In this document: positions 1 through 11,799 of the stretch, one piece after another
Layout of the letters: each line of letters opens with the position of its first letter
Position numbering within the stretch: position 1 is the stretch's first letter
From: Niebla homalea
Taxonomy: Eukaryota; Ascomycota; Lecanoromycetes; Lecanorales; Ramalinaceae
Length of the DNA: 64,000 bases
Direction: 5' to 3'
Assembly: GCA_019925105.1 (NCBI GenBank)
Contig: JAHGAU010000003.1
Coordinates: forward strand, 1,860,001 to 1,924,000
The notes under the pieces: model-generated
What the model was told of the DNA's origin: nothing
Seen by the model: only the letters and a program-made list of their open reading frames with translations
Database searches by the model: none
Program-made: the position numbers and the translations under genes

Positions 1-1200
1 TTTTTAATATTTTAAACCCTATATCCTTATTCTTTTAATAACGTATTATCGTTAATTTATACTTATATACCATATAATTACCAATTTCATCTTTAAAACG
101 GATTTTCCGTTAAAGACTTTAAAATAAGGACCCTTAAAGGGTTAACGCTTTAACGTTAAAACTACTTTTAAGGCCAATATAATAGCGATAAAAACGTTTT
201 AAAGCAATAGTATTATTAATAAATTAATTAATAAAAAGGGACGGCGGTAAAAAGGATGGGGGATAAGACAGTCCGGATCGTATTTAATATTAAGAAAATA
301 TAATAAATGTTTTAATTAAAAATTTTAAAAATTTCAAAATTAAATAATTTAAGAATTTTAAAAAGTAATACTAATTTAAAGTGGATATTACGTAAGGCTT
401 TAATATATTTATATAATAATAGCTAATAAAAGTCCGGGAGAGGTACGTTTTTCTTTTTTTGCCAAGTATTTCTAAGCTTCTTAAACATGCTAAATACCTA
501 TTATCTTTATAGGGTGTAGTTTAGCTATTACCTAATTTGCCGGACATGCGGAATAGCCAATTATTGGTTAAGCGGCTCTTCGGGGCCGGTACAGGGGCCG
601 TGTATTGGCAAATCTGCGACCTGCTCGGATTGAGTTAATAAAAAAAATGGATTTATTCACTTAAACCGTTCGCGAGCTGCTTATAAGTAAATTGAGAAAC
701 TTACGAGCGCTCCGAGCGGCTTTAAATAATAGAATAAAGTCCCAAAAAAATGTTTAAAACGGTAAAGTAATAGTTTTTATTTTCTATGAAGTGTTTTTAT
801 TAAGCTTTCTTAATAACGGGTATACCCGTAACCGCCCTTATAAGCCGTAATATTCAACGGTTTTTGAAATTAATTATAGATTTAGTTATTCTAGCTAAAA
901 TTTACCCTTAAAGCTAATTATTTATCCTTAAGGGGGGTAATTTAAGGGGGTAATTTAAATAAAAAAACGTTAAGTAAAAAAACTTATAAGTATGTAAAGA
1001 ACTTATATATAGGTAATAATATTTACGAGTGAATAGGATATTCGCGAGCGCTTAAAGGCTAAGCGAAAGCGGATATAAGATTTTTATGCTCATTCTGCTC
1101 TTATATACTAAAAGTACTTATATACTGGTTCATAAATCTACAGATAGATAAAAACAAGATTAATGGATTAATATTATTTAAATTATGGTAATTAATTATT
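1..1200. other. AT-rich decayed sequence, no gene
   Basis: No reading frame of useful length is visible on either strand. Most of the stretch is TA-dominated. A more balanced pocket at about 540-720 contains short GC runs such as cggctcttcggggccgg and may be a less mutated remnant of an element. I see no motif that identifies it. Confidence 0.5.
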
Positions 1201-1340
1201 GTTAGGACGGATAACCACTCGGCCAGGGGGGTAAAAGTAGTTAACCTGGGCAGGTAATAGCGCTTAAAGGTAAGCCGCTATTATTATATAAGGGGTATTA
1301 GGCCCGGTAAACCACCCCTGCGGGGTGCGTACCGGTTAAC
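1201..1340 (-). repeat. 140-bp GC-rich unit, copy 1
   Basis: This unit starts GTTAGGACGG and ends ACCGGTTAAC. It recurs at 3061-3200 and 25473-25612 in the same orientation and at 26268-26405 inverted; a related longer form lies at 63699-63871. Its ends are short inverted repeats (GTTAG / CTAAC). Read on the minus strand it contains a match to a tRNA A box (TGGCCGAGTGG), although the plus strand of this copy has an altered base near it. The strand given is the one carrying the A-box motif. Differences between copies are mostly C/T and G/A. Confidence 0.8.
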
Positions 1341-2246
1341 ATTACTCCCCCCTCCTATGCATTTATCCCCGAATATATAGGCTATTAAAACCACGCTTCT
1401 GAAGGGTTTACCCCAGGCTGGAGGCCCCGTAAGGCCCGACTTCGGTATCCAGTGAGAGCCCCTGTGGGGATTACCTACCGGTAGTGGTAAGAGCCCCCGC
1501 AGGGGGTGACCACTTTGGACTCAGAGGCCCCCGCAAGGGCATGTTCCGGGAAGGTAAAGCCGGCCCCCGCAGGGCACCGCGCTCCAAGGTAAAGCCGGCC
1601 CCCGTAGGGCACCGCACTTCAGGGTAAGTCGACCTCCGTAGGGTGTCGCACTCGGTAGGGCTTAAAGGCCCCCGCAATGGTATATCCCGAGGTTAAGCCG
1701 GTCCCCTGCAGGGGTACCGCACTCGAAAGGCTCAGAGGCCCCGTAAGGCATATCCCGAGGTTAAGCCGGTCCCCCGCAAGGATACCGCGCTTTAAGGTAA
1801 AGCCGGCCCCCGGAGGGCACCGCACTTCAGGGTAAGTCGACCCCTACAGGGTATCGCACTCGGTAAGGCTTAGAGGCCCCCGCAAAGGCATGTCCCGAGG
1901 TTAAGCCGGTCCCCTGCAGGGGTACCGCACTCAAAAGGCTTAAAGGCCCCGCAAGGCATAACCCACTTTTCGGGTTTAGAGGCCCCCGTAAGGGCATAAC
2001 CTACTTTTCGGGTTTAGAGGCCCCCGTGAGGGCATAACCTACTTTTCGGGTTCAGAGGCCCCCGTGAGGGCATAACCTACTTTTCGGGTTCAGAGGCCCC
2101 CGTAAGGGCATAACCCACTTTTCGGGTTCAGAGGCCCCCGCAAGGGTATAACCTACTTTTCGGGTTTAGAGGCCCCCGTAAGGGTATAACCCAGCCGGCC
2201 CTTTAGGAGCGGATACGTTCATAAAGGCACCCGGACCATTAAAGAC
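1341..2246. repeat. GC-rich hairpin minisatellite block
   Basis: A run of short GC-rich modules, most of them able to fold (for example gcccccgcaagggc and ggtcccctgcaggggtacc), is arranged in partly ordered tandem. The same modules in a similar order fill 25613-26260, including the shared end module ccagccggccctttaggagc. Open frames here exist only because GC-rich repeats lack stop codons, and they run on both strands, so I do not call genes. The block stands out sharply from its AT-rich surroundings. Confidence 0.8.
1961..2192. repeat. 38-bp tandem repeat, six units
   Basis: The marker acttttcggg recurs every 38 bp from about 1965 to 2160, six times, each followed by aggcccccgtaagggcataac or a close variant. 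Variation among units is almost all C/T or G/A (ggtttag versus ggttcag, gtaag versus gcaag). The same unit appears in the 26-kb block with fewer and less regular copies. Confidence 0.85.
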
Positions 2247-3060
2247 CCGTAGTTAAGCCGGTCCCCATAAAGCCCCGCACTCGAAAATCGCGTATTTAAG
2301 CCGATCCTCGGAGGGTATTATAAACGGTCCACTTAAAGCATTACGTTTTTGCTTAAGCCCCCTATAAAGTACTTATTACCCGTAAAGAGTTCATTGGCTT
2401 AGGCTTACTTTGAAGTTTTTAAGGTTATTTTGTTAGACTGACTCCGCTGGCGGCACGCCGGCGGGACTAGTAAAGGTGGATATAGAAGACGTAACGTTAC
2501 GGTCTGGATACTTAGGTACCACTTTAATAAATAGATTGATAATAAGATTAATTCTTAAGGAACTTAGAAAGAACTGGGGCATAGCCTTTACTTAAGGTAA
2601 AGGTAATAACTACCCCGCTTTACGCCTGTTGAGCTATGGTTCATAAATAACGTATATTAAGGCCCTTTGCCAAGGCCCTTTGCCAAGGCCTTTTGCCAAG
2701 GCCTTTTGCCAAGGCCTAACGGCCTACCTTGGCGCAGCAGTATGGCGCACCACTGCGGCGCCGGCGCAGAGATGGCGCTAGCTACTAACATATTTATACC
2801 TTATTGGCTCGCTTTTAACTTACATTTCAGTAGTCTTTAGGCGTTCCGGCCTCTATATCGGTAGTTTTCGGGCGTTGCGGCCCCTAAATCCAGTAGTTTA
2901 AGTCCGTTACGGGCCTTACGTTAAGTGATTTTATTTACCCGGGTCCTGAGAAGTACAGAAAAGGCTTTATTTTAACTGCGTTTTCCGAGAATTAAACCGC
3001 TATTTGCCCCTATGTATTCACTCCGGGGGGTGTACAGCCCCTGAAGTGCGCTATTATAAT
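2247..3060. other. Mixed-composition interval with two small decayed tandem repeats
   Basis: No gene is recognisable. The interval is less AT-rich than its surroundings. It separates the hairpin block from the second 140-bp unit and has no counterpart in the related 26-kb element, so it is either an insertion or the replaced right half of that element. It holds a 13-bp array (2661-2712) and three decayed units of about 32 bp (2828-2925) with the core cagtagtttt...cgttncggcc. Confidence 0.5.
2661..2712. repeat. 13-bp tandem repeat, four units
   Basis: Four adjacent copies of ggccctttgccaa occur here; the last two have ggcctttt, a C-to-T change at the same place. The array is followed by a GC-rich stretch with several ggcgc motifs. 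Confidence 0.85.
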
Positions 3061-3200
3061 GTTAGGACGGATAACCACTCGGCCACGGGGGCAAAAGTAA
3101 CTAACCTGGGCAGGTAATAGCGCTTAAAGGTAAGCCGCTATTACCATATAAGGGGTATTAGGCCCGGTAAACCACCCCTGCGGGGTGCGCACCGGCTAAC
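3061..3200 (-). repeat. 140-bp GC-rich unit, copy 2
   Basis: Same length and ends as the unit at 1201 (GTTAGGACGG to ACCGGCTAAC). It is the better preserved of the two and keeps the A-box-like TGGCCGAGTGG on the minus strand. It is bounded on both sides by AT-rich sequence, so it may be a solo unit or the right border of a 2-kb composite starting at 1201. I could not find a convincing target duplication. Confidence 0.8.
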
Positions 3201-3554
3201 AATTATAAAATTTAAGATTAAGTTAATTTAGGACTTAAAGTAAGCCTCTTTTATTTATAAAATTAGTGAACTTAAGATTTATTACTCCTTTAAATAATAT
3301 ATTATAAAATAAAGTAAATAAAATATAAAACTTTAAACTTATAGGTAAATAATATTAAAAATTAAGAATTAAATAAAAGGAATAATATAAATAATTGAGT
3401 ACGATTATTCATTATATTTATAATATAATTATAGGTCTTATTATTATTTACCTTCAGAAAGTTCAAACTTATCCGTAAGATATTTTTAAGACGTTAAAAA
3501 AGAAACTTATATATACAGATATAATATATTTTATAGAATTATAATAATAGTATA
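3201..3554. other. AT-rich spacer, nothing recognised
   Basis: TA-dominated sequence between the GC-rich block and the first LTR element. No frames, repeats or motifs of note. Confidence 0.6.
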
Positions 3555-3716
3555 TATCAGGGAACTAATATATAAGGTTTAACTATGAACGGAATAATAG
3601 CTATAAGGGTGTTTATGATATAGGTCCGTCCATAAAGGTAAGTAGGTGCCAAGCTACTAGTCCCAGTACGGTAACATAGCTGAAGGCCTGGGGGCAATAG
3701 GCATGGAACCATAATA
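3555..3716 (-). repeat. LTR, left copy
   Basis: It begins tatcaggg where the sister LTR has tgtcaggg and ends ccataata where the partner has ccgtgaca, so the terminal TG and CA have both been changed by transitions. The sequence just inside it (ctaccaccccatccacgacgg) corresponds to the polypurine-tract side of the related element read on the minus strand. Confidence 0.8.
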
Positions 3717-5052
3717 CTACCACCCCATCCACGACGGTAAGCTCCTGCGAGCTATTTATATTAAAATCTTCCTTATCGGATTTAAGTATAGCCTTAAAGA
3801 ATAATTAAGTATATTAATATTACCTTTAACAAGCGTAATAATTAAGTAATATAGGCCGAGTAACCCGGGTATTAAAAAAAGCTCCTGAAAAATCGATTTA
3901 AAAAATGGGAAAAAATCGACTCTATAAAGGTAAAAAAATCAACCTAAGTTAAGTCAATTAACGTAATCTCCAGGGTAAAGCCGAGTTATATACTTTTTAT
4001 TAAAAAGGAATTTAATATAAAGTTATTACCGTTAACGTTATTAAAACTAAAGCGATTAATAAGGTGGCCATAAATAAGCCGGCTAAATGGCTCTTACCCC
4101 TTATAAGTAAGCTAAAGCCGTAAAAGTGGTTTTTACCCTTAATATCGTCGTTATACTTGTAGATATAGATTTTTTTACTTTTACTTTACTTATAGTATTA
4201 CTTTTACCCGTATTATTACCAGTATTAACCGTCTATCCAATTACTAGTTATTCCGGCCTATAGGTTACCCTATTAAGGGCCCTATAGCTATTAACGTTTT
4301 ATAGGCTTATAACGTATTAATAATATATCCGCTACGGGAAATATGAAGATAAAGGAAATTAATCCATTTATTAATTAAAAAATTAAATACCTTTATAATA
4401 GGCTTATTACGTATTTTATCTACGTCTTCAGGATATAGTTAATAATAGGTTTATTTACGGTAATATTTTAAATATTTCTTTATTATAATCCATTTTTTAT
4501 TCCGTTTCATTTACCCCGATTTATTACTATTAGTTTTAACGCTATTTAATTATTAACCATTCTAGCCTACAAGAATTATTATTTTAATTATTAATATTTT
4601 ATAAACTTATAATATATCGATATATAAAAAGGTTTATTAAAGGTAAAGATTAATTAAAGGATAAATTTTAGCTTTATATTACACGCAGGGTAATGAAGGG
4701 ATTTTTCATAATAAGCTTATTTATGGTATTATATTGAACGTTTTTCTCTTAACTTAATTATCCTTATTTTTATTCTTATTCTAAGTTTTATTAATTTAAT
4801 TATTATTAATATTAACCGTTACCCAATTTTAGCCACTTCGGCCTATAAAGGTCTTTACTCTTAATTCCTATAGCTATTAACGTTTTATAGGCTCGTAATA
4901 CGTGCTTATTACATAACTTATTAATTAATTATATACGCTTTACTCTGTAAAACTAATTAACTGGCCGGCTGATTAATAATATTATTTTTAATAAAGTACG
5001 AGTATTAAGAGGCTTATAATTAACCTTTTATATATAAGGATAGCTATTATTA

Positions 5053-5214
5053 TATTAGGGAACTAATATATAAGGTTTAGCTATAAACGGAATAATAGCT
5101 ATAAGGGTGTCTATGGTACAGGTCCATCCATGAAGGTAAGTGGGTGCCAAGCCACTAGTCCCAGCACGGTAACGTAGCCGAAGGCCTGGGAGCAGTAGGC
5201 ATGGAACCGTGACA
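5053..5214 (-). repeat. LTR, right copy
   Basis: It is equal in length to the left copy and better preserved in its second half (ends ggaaccgtgaca). It shares ggaataatagctataaggg and gcatggaacc with the left copy. Confidence 0.8.
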
Positions 5215-6299
5215 ATATATCATAATAAGGTTAGAATTAATAAACCAATAAGACGTTAAAGTTTAGATTAATAAGTAAAATTAAATTTTCGTTTTGATAA
5301 AGGAATATAATATCATAAATTATATATATATAAAAACGGTATATACGGAATTCCTTGAAAAATTAATATTTATATATTAATATTAAAAAAAATCAAAATC
5401 AAGCTGAAAAAAATCAAGAACTACAAATTTTATTCTGTAAATTATTGAAGACGTTTAAATAATATATTCAACTGAAACATATTAAATCCTTAGTATTATT
5501 GCATACAATATTCTTTATTAAGGTAAAGGAAAAACCTAGATTAAAAGGCTTAACGTAAAGAAGAAAGCAGGAAACATTTCTTCAATACTTTTATGGCCTA
5601 AAATAATATTAAGGCTAATATAATTACTTTAAAGAAGTCTAAGTTAAAAGGTTAAAAAATTTCAAGTTTAATCTAATCATTAAAAGAAAGATAAAGGAAT
5701 AGCTTATAGATATTATACTTAAAGGGAAAAAAAATAAAGCTTTAAAAGTAAAATGTGACCATAAGAGAAAGAGCTTATTGATAAAAAAAAGCGTTCTTAT
5801 TATTACCGGTATTAATAGGATCTTCATATAGCTTTCTTTTAAATTTAAACCTTTAACTATCTTTATTACTTAATTATTACTTACTTAACTATATTTATAA
5901 GGAAATAATAGCGGATAAAATTATTTATTAAAGGGATCATATTCACGATATGAACTTTCTCTTTAAGACTGGATATTAATTTACTATCTTCCGTAAATAG
6001 ATTAAAATCTATATATTTACTTCAAAAGCTATAAATTATATTGAATTAAAAAACGTGTTTTAAATTCCGGGATTTTATAGCAATATCACTAATCATAATC
6101 TTTTATTTTAGCAGGATATATCATTCTTTTTAAAGTATAATAGGCTATATAATAAAAGTAGAACCGTAATATATATAGTAAAGGACGGTACTCTCTAACA
6201 TTTAAAGGATAATATTAAATTGATACTCTTTAATACTTAAAAGATAATATTAAACTGATATCTAATTTAATAATAACTTTAAGTTTAAATTTTAATACT
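5215..6299. other. AT-rich decayed sequence
   Basis: About 1.1 kb with no supportable gene. A 62-codon frame on the minus strand at 5639-5827 is composed mostly of Ile, Leu, Phe and Lys, as expected from base composition. Two adjacent copies of about 36 bp (core ggataatattaaattgatactct) occur at about 6191-6262. Confidence 0.5.
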
Positions 6300-6548
6300 T
6301 GGAAAGGGGAAAACCAAGGAAGATATAAAACTTGCGAATAAATATATGAAGGAATAAAAACATTAAAAGGGCTAATTAAGGGTGGAATTACTTTATATAT
6401 ACTTTAAAAAGGGAGAGTAAAACCAAGTAGACCAGTAAGTAACCTATATCTTATTTATTTATATAAAGCCTACGGTTTATCTTTAATTATATTTTATTAT
6501 TACCTATTTTTCTATTACTTTTATACTTTTATTCCTTCCTATTTTTTT
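6300..6548 (+). repeat. 5' LTR of F1
   Basis: It matches the complements of 45314-45562 and 26676-26925 over its whole length. Shared blocks include ggggaaaaccaaggaag, aaaagggctaattaaggg and ctttaaaaagggagag. It starts TGGAAAGGGG against TGAAAAGGGG in F2. The sequence after its end (aacggttttaagaaga) is also shared with F2, which fixes the inner border. Confidence 0.7.
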
Positions 6549-9500
6549 TAACGGTTTTAAGAAGACTTTTATCTGCTTATATATATTAAGGAATTCGGTT
6601 TAATTATATAATTTAATTATAGATAACTTACTATACCTTTTCTTTAATTAACGGTAAGAAAAACTATAAAAATATTATTGAAAATCAATCTTTATTATTA
6701 TTAAATTATGTTTATATATTAAAAGTAATAAATTATCGATTTATATATATTTATAGAATATTCTTAATTACTATTTCCTTTTAAAATAAATCTTAAAATC
6801 GAAAAAAATAAATGTATTTAAATGATCCTTTTTAAGTACTTTTAATTAAATATTCTTATTGCTACTTTTAATTAATACGGGGACCCCGTTTATATATATT
6901 AATAAAACATTATTAATATTTATTAATAAACTATCAATAATTAAAAATTAAAAGGTAAAAAATTTAATAATATTTTAAAAGCGCTTTAATTATAAAAGCA
7001 TAATAATACCTTTAACAAGTTTAAACCTTAATTAGGAAATAATCGTATATATCATTAAAGGTTTTTAATTAACGTTAAAGAAAATATAATAAAATTATTA
7101 ATACAAAATATTTTCATAAAATGGAAGAAATTAAAGCAATTAATGAAAAAAATGAAAAAATTAATTACCCTAAACGATATAAAATAATTATTTAATAATG
7201 AACGATAATTATACTAAAACTATATAACTTTATAATTTATATTAAGCAATTAAATTTAATAAAAACCGACTGAATTATAAGTTTTATTAAACCGTCCCGA
7301 GTAATTAAATTTATAAGTTTTATTAAATTATTCTGAATAATTAAACTTTTAGAATATTATATATATTCCTTAAAGATATATGGTTAACTTTAAAGATTAT
7401 CTTGTATTAAGTAAATAATCTTTTAAGATCCGTTAAGTAATTCCGGGTATTTTATATATGTCCTTTATGAACGTAAAGTAAATCTTAATAACTTATTTTA
7501 AGTAAGCGATTTATATTAATAAATATGTATGATTTCTTAATAACTATTAAAATAACCGAATTAAACCATATATTTTAACCATAAGAATAACGAAAATAAG
7601 ATTCCTTAATAAAATTTAAACAATTATATATGCTTCTTAAAGAGATATTTTTTATTAAAACGTAAATTACTAAGACAAAAGCCACATAAGTAATAACCAG
7701 GTTTAAACCACCTTAAAGGTTTAGATTAATCTTTAGAATTCCTGGGAAATAACTATAAATTACATAATACGTTAATGAGATATAATAAGCCCTTTGTTTT
7801 AAAGTATAAATTAAATAATTAAGAATTAAAAAACCAAAGAATAAACTAGGAGAGTAAATAATAAGAAGTAAGTAATAAGATTAAGTAAAAAATTAAAAAA
7901 AAAAAACAGAAAAATAAATATATTTATAAAATTAAATATATTATATATATACTAGGAATATTAATAATAACTTATAGCGGTTATTAATATAAAACTTATT
8001 TTATTTAATAGCACCCTCTTTAAGGCTTTCTTATATAGAAAATAAAAAAGATAAAATAAATTTTTAAAATTTGTTTTAATTTAAAGGAAAACATAAACTT
8101 ATAATAAGACTTAACTTATATATATTCATATAATAACCTAAAAGACCAAAAAGGCCCCTATTAATAAAATATATAGTTATATATTGACTTAACCCTTCCC
8201 TTTATAAAAAAAAACCCCCCAAAAATAAAATATAGTTGCCCGGAGTAACCGTAAATCCCTTTCTTAAAAAAATTTAATTACTAATATTAATAATATACTA
8301 ACGATAATATGTTTTATTTTATATATATCTTAATACCCTTAAACCAGAAAAAATAAAGTTAAATATTATTTTATCAATTAAAAAATTAATTATAAAGTTA
8401 TTATTTCCTTGATTAAAAATAGTATATACCCTTTTACTTTATATTAAATAAAGGATAACGAAAACTAGAGTAAATTTGTATAAACTACGGGGTTATCCCG
8501 TATTTATTAACAATTCTAAATATCATTAAGGATTACTTAATAATAAACCTTATCAATATTTCTTTAAGAAGTAATAAACTATTATTAAGAATCCTTTAAT
8601 CCTTCAATTTAAAGGGGAATTAAATAATATATATAAAGTAAAAAATATTTTTAAATAGTTTTAAATATCTTCCTTAACAATAATAGTAAAGTTAAATATA
8701 AAAGAAGGTTTAATAATATTATTAATAATCTTTATTTTTACCTTAAAATTATTATAAACTTTATAATAAGAAATAATAATATTATTTAAAATTAAACCAT
8801 TATTCTATAGCTTTAAAGAAATAAATAACAGAATAAGTTAAATAATATATAAAGATAAATTTACAGTATATAAAAAGAGATTAAGAAGGATACCTTTTTT
8901 AATTAATTAATAAACGTAATAAATATAAAACTTAAAAACAACGTAATACGTTAAGTAAAATAGCCGGAAATTAAAATAATATTTATAAATAAAGTTATAA
9001 ATAATATTACGGAATAAAACATAAAGAACTTTTAAAAAGTATTAAATAAAGAATTCTTTAAATTAAACTTAAACGACCTTATAGAATAAGTAAAAAATAA
9101 TATTAAAGTATTATCTTAAAAAATTAAATTAATTTTTATTTATTATAAACGTATATTCCGTATTATATATAATTTAAGTAAAATAGATATTAAACACGGA
9201 AGGTCGGAAAATATAATAAATAAAATAATAAAATATATATTAAAAGAATTAAGTAATTAATTTAAAAACAATATAATAAATATAAAGTTCCGTAAACGTT
9301 TAATAGAGAACGTATATAAGGAATTTAATTTATATAAAGTATATTTTAAGGCCGAATAAATTAGAAAAGGAATAGGAAAAAAAAAGGAGAAAAAAATAAA
9401 TTTTAAAACTTAAATATTGTTAACTTAATTAAATTATATAAATAGAAACCTTTAAGAAGCTATATTAAAAATAAACTTATTATATATTAATTATAACGGG

Positions 9501-10875
9501 ATGATTTAAGTATTATAAATAAAAGGAATATAAGAAACGTAATATCCTTAAAATTATATAAATAAGAGATTCTAGGACGTTTTAATAATATATATAGTAT
9601 TTATATAATTACCGTAAATAATATTACTTTAATAACTTAAATATGAAAGTTTACTTTAGAAATTACCTTAATAAAGTATTAATAATTAAATTATCATTAT
9701 AAATTAAAGGCTATACAATTATTTATAGAGTTTATATATTACTTAAGATAATATTTGAAATAATTAAATTACTTTAAAATTATTTAATCCGGTAAAGTTT
9801 AAAAACCTTTATATTAATAACTTTAAGTTATTCAATATAAAATTATACTTTATATATTATAAATACTATATCATATTCTTAATAAAGGGAATATATAAGT
9901 TATAAATAAAAATATAATAAAAATAATATAAGCTTTAATAAAAAAAAATATATATAAGAAAAGGATAAAAACCGTAAGAATAAGCGTGACGATATAAATT
10001 ACTGATTTTTGTTTTTATTAATAATTTTATCGTTTAATAAATAATTAAATAGATTAATAAATATAATGTTTATTACCTTAACTATATAAGAAAAAAGAAA
10101 AATCCTTAATAAAATCCTTAATAAAAATATAATTAACGGCTTTAATTATAAATTATTATTATAAAGGAAGGATACCCTTTTAATAAAAATCTTAATTATA
10201 AAATAAATATAATAATAACTATAGTTATAAAAAGATAATAAGTTATTAATAATAACAACTTAAAAAGAGGTTTTAAGTTTATAAAAATTAATAAATGAAT
10301 TAAAAAGAAATAAAAAATAGAAATAAAAACCGGAAGAAAAAAGGAACTTTGATAAATTATTAAATTATTAAGGAGTAAATTTTAAACGTTAAATAAATTT
10401 TATTAATTAATAATATTATATTCTTTATAATATATTTAATATAATTATTATTATACTTTAAAAAGGAAATAAATTAACCTATAAAGAATATATTGAACTT
10501 TAATTATATATAATAAAAAAAGATTATAATTATTAAAAAAGTACTTAAAAGTAATAAAAATAAATATGTAAAGAATAATTTAAAATAAAAGACATAAAAT
10601 TAATGATATCGTATTTATTAACTTAAAATGAAACCTTAAAGCTATATTCAATAGAAAAAAATAAATATACTTTACAAAGATAATAATTATTTATTAACCG
10701 GAATAAACAAATAAATGATTAAGGATAAAAACCGATTAAAAATTAAATATTTTTATAATCAATTTAAATATAATAAAGGAATTATAAATAAAAGAAAGAT
10801 TTTTAAAGATATTTAAAATTAATTACTTAAATATATTAATAATAAACGGAGATTATATATTATTTTATATATAAG
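6300..10875 (+). mobile_element. Partial LTR retrotransposon F1 (5' LTR plus internal region)
   Basis: A 249-bp LTR at the left is followed by internal sequence. The first approximately 2.6 kb of that interior matches, in reverse complement, 42693-45313 of element F2; for example, cccttccctttataaaaaaa here pairs with the complement of the 43670 region. I found no second LTR downstream, so the 3' part is missing or unrecognisable. One frame around 9170-9400 is long for such AT-rich sequence and ends in a Lys-rich stretch. It could be gag-like, but I cannot name the family. The right limit is set where a different LTR-like sequence begins. Confidence 0.6.
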
Positions 10876-11140
10876 TGTTAGAGTACAAGCCCCTCTAGGG
10901 TGGTTGGAAGGCAAAGGGTGTATTACGTATAACTAAAGATATTAAAGTATAGAATTATAGGAGTAAAAGGGCCGAAGGCCTTAATATACCCAGTCGATGA
11001 CACGCCCTATGCCGGAATAACCCCGGGCTTGGCCCGGGGTAGGCCCGGTAGGGCCTATACCTGGGCTATTATTACCCTTAAACTTTAATATTATCCCCCT
11101 TTAAAAAAGGCTTGCCTTCGAGCCTGTAAATACGTTAAAA
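10876..11140 (+). repeat. Possible solo LTR or other GC-richer relic
   Basis: The composition changes abruptly at tgttagagtacaagcccc, a start typical of LTRs, and becomes AT-rich again near 11140. The segment holds strong stems (gggccgaaggcc, ccccgggcttggcccgggg, aggcttgccttcgagcct). No partner copy occurs in the window, and I could not fix the right end or a target duplication. It could equally be a fragment of a different non-coding repeat. Confidence 0.35.
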
Positions 11141-11198
11141 GAAAAAAAATTTTGAACTTAAAATTACCTTTTTTACCCGTCATTAATCGGCCTAGTAG

Positions 11199-11372
11199 TG
11201 TCAGGGTACTGGAGTAGGTAGGTCCTAGTAATGAATGGAATAATAGCTATGAAGGTAGCTATGATACAGGTGGTGCACGCATGGTAGGTGTGTGCGCCAA
11301 GCCCCCCCGGGAGCTAGTCCTCATGGGGCAAGTAGGCCGAGCCTGGGAGCAAGGCCACTTGGAACCATGATA
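11199..11372 (-). repeat. 3' LTR (minus orientation)
   Basis: It starts tgtcagggtactgg and ends accatgata. The partner ends accatgaca, so one terminal C-to-T change is visible. The two LTRs are otherwise nearly identical (ggtaggtcc versus aaataggtcc, atgatac versus ataatac), which suggests recent insertion. Confidence 0.9.
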
Positions 11373-11384
11373 CGATCCCCCTTT
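11373..11384 (-). promoter_or_regulatory. Polypurine tract of the Gypsy-type element
   Basis: On the minus strand the bases next to the 3' LTR read AAAGGGGGATCG. A purine run here is where plus-strand DNA synthesis starts in LTR retrotransposons, and it fixes the element's orientation. The corresponding place in the sister copy (3717-3730) is also purine-rich on the minus strand. Confidence 0.6.
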
Positions 11385-11799
11385 CGACGACGGCGAGCTC
11401 CTATAAGCCAATTATTCCATCCATCCATCTCCGGGGTTAAGGATACCGTAGATCTGGCGACGACGAGGTAATATTGACTACCTTGAGGTGTTATGGTGGC
11501 TTATATAAGAGCCGGGCAAATCGTATGTTGAGAAAAATCGAGAAAAAGCCGAGTCTGCAGACGTAAAAAAATCGAGAAAAAATCGACGTGAACTGAGTCG
11601 ATTAACGTATTCTCCGATGAATAGCCAGGTCGTATACTTTTTAGCTGAAAAAGGGCTTAGTGTAGGGTAAATGGCTATTACCGTTATTGCTAAGGCTTTT
11701 TACTAAAGAATCGAATGTTATTGAAGTAGGCTTACTTGCTAACGGGCTCTCTAAGTATCATAATTAAGTGGTTTCTTTAAAGTATAGATCGCGTATTTC

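Larger units (their letters stand above)
3555..5214 (-). mobile_element. Degraded LTR retrotransposon, same family as 11199-13532
   Basis: Two direct repeats of 162 bp bound about 1.3 kb of AT-rich internal sequence. The flanking five bases are gtata and atata, consistent with a 5-bp target duplication after one G-to-A change. Internal sequence next to the left LTR matches the corresponding part of the 11199-13532 element (the stretch with repeated aaaaatcga motifs and tatactttttatt), so the families are the same and the orientation is probably minus. Mutations against the better copy are mainly C-to-T and G-to-A. No gag frame survives. The internal part is shorter than in the sister copy. 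Confidence 0.8.

Noticed and set aside
3061..3200. 8-bp target duplication around the solo 140-bp unit
   Set aside because: Left flank attataat and right flank aattataa match only when shifted; in such AT-rich sequence this is not convincing.
5639..5827. 62-codon minus-strand hydrophobic frame
   Set aside because: Phe/Ile/Leu content follows from poly-A/T-rich sequence; there is no support from neighbours or a start context.
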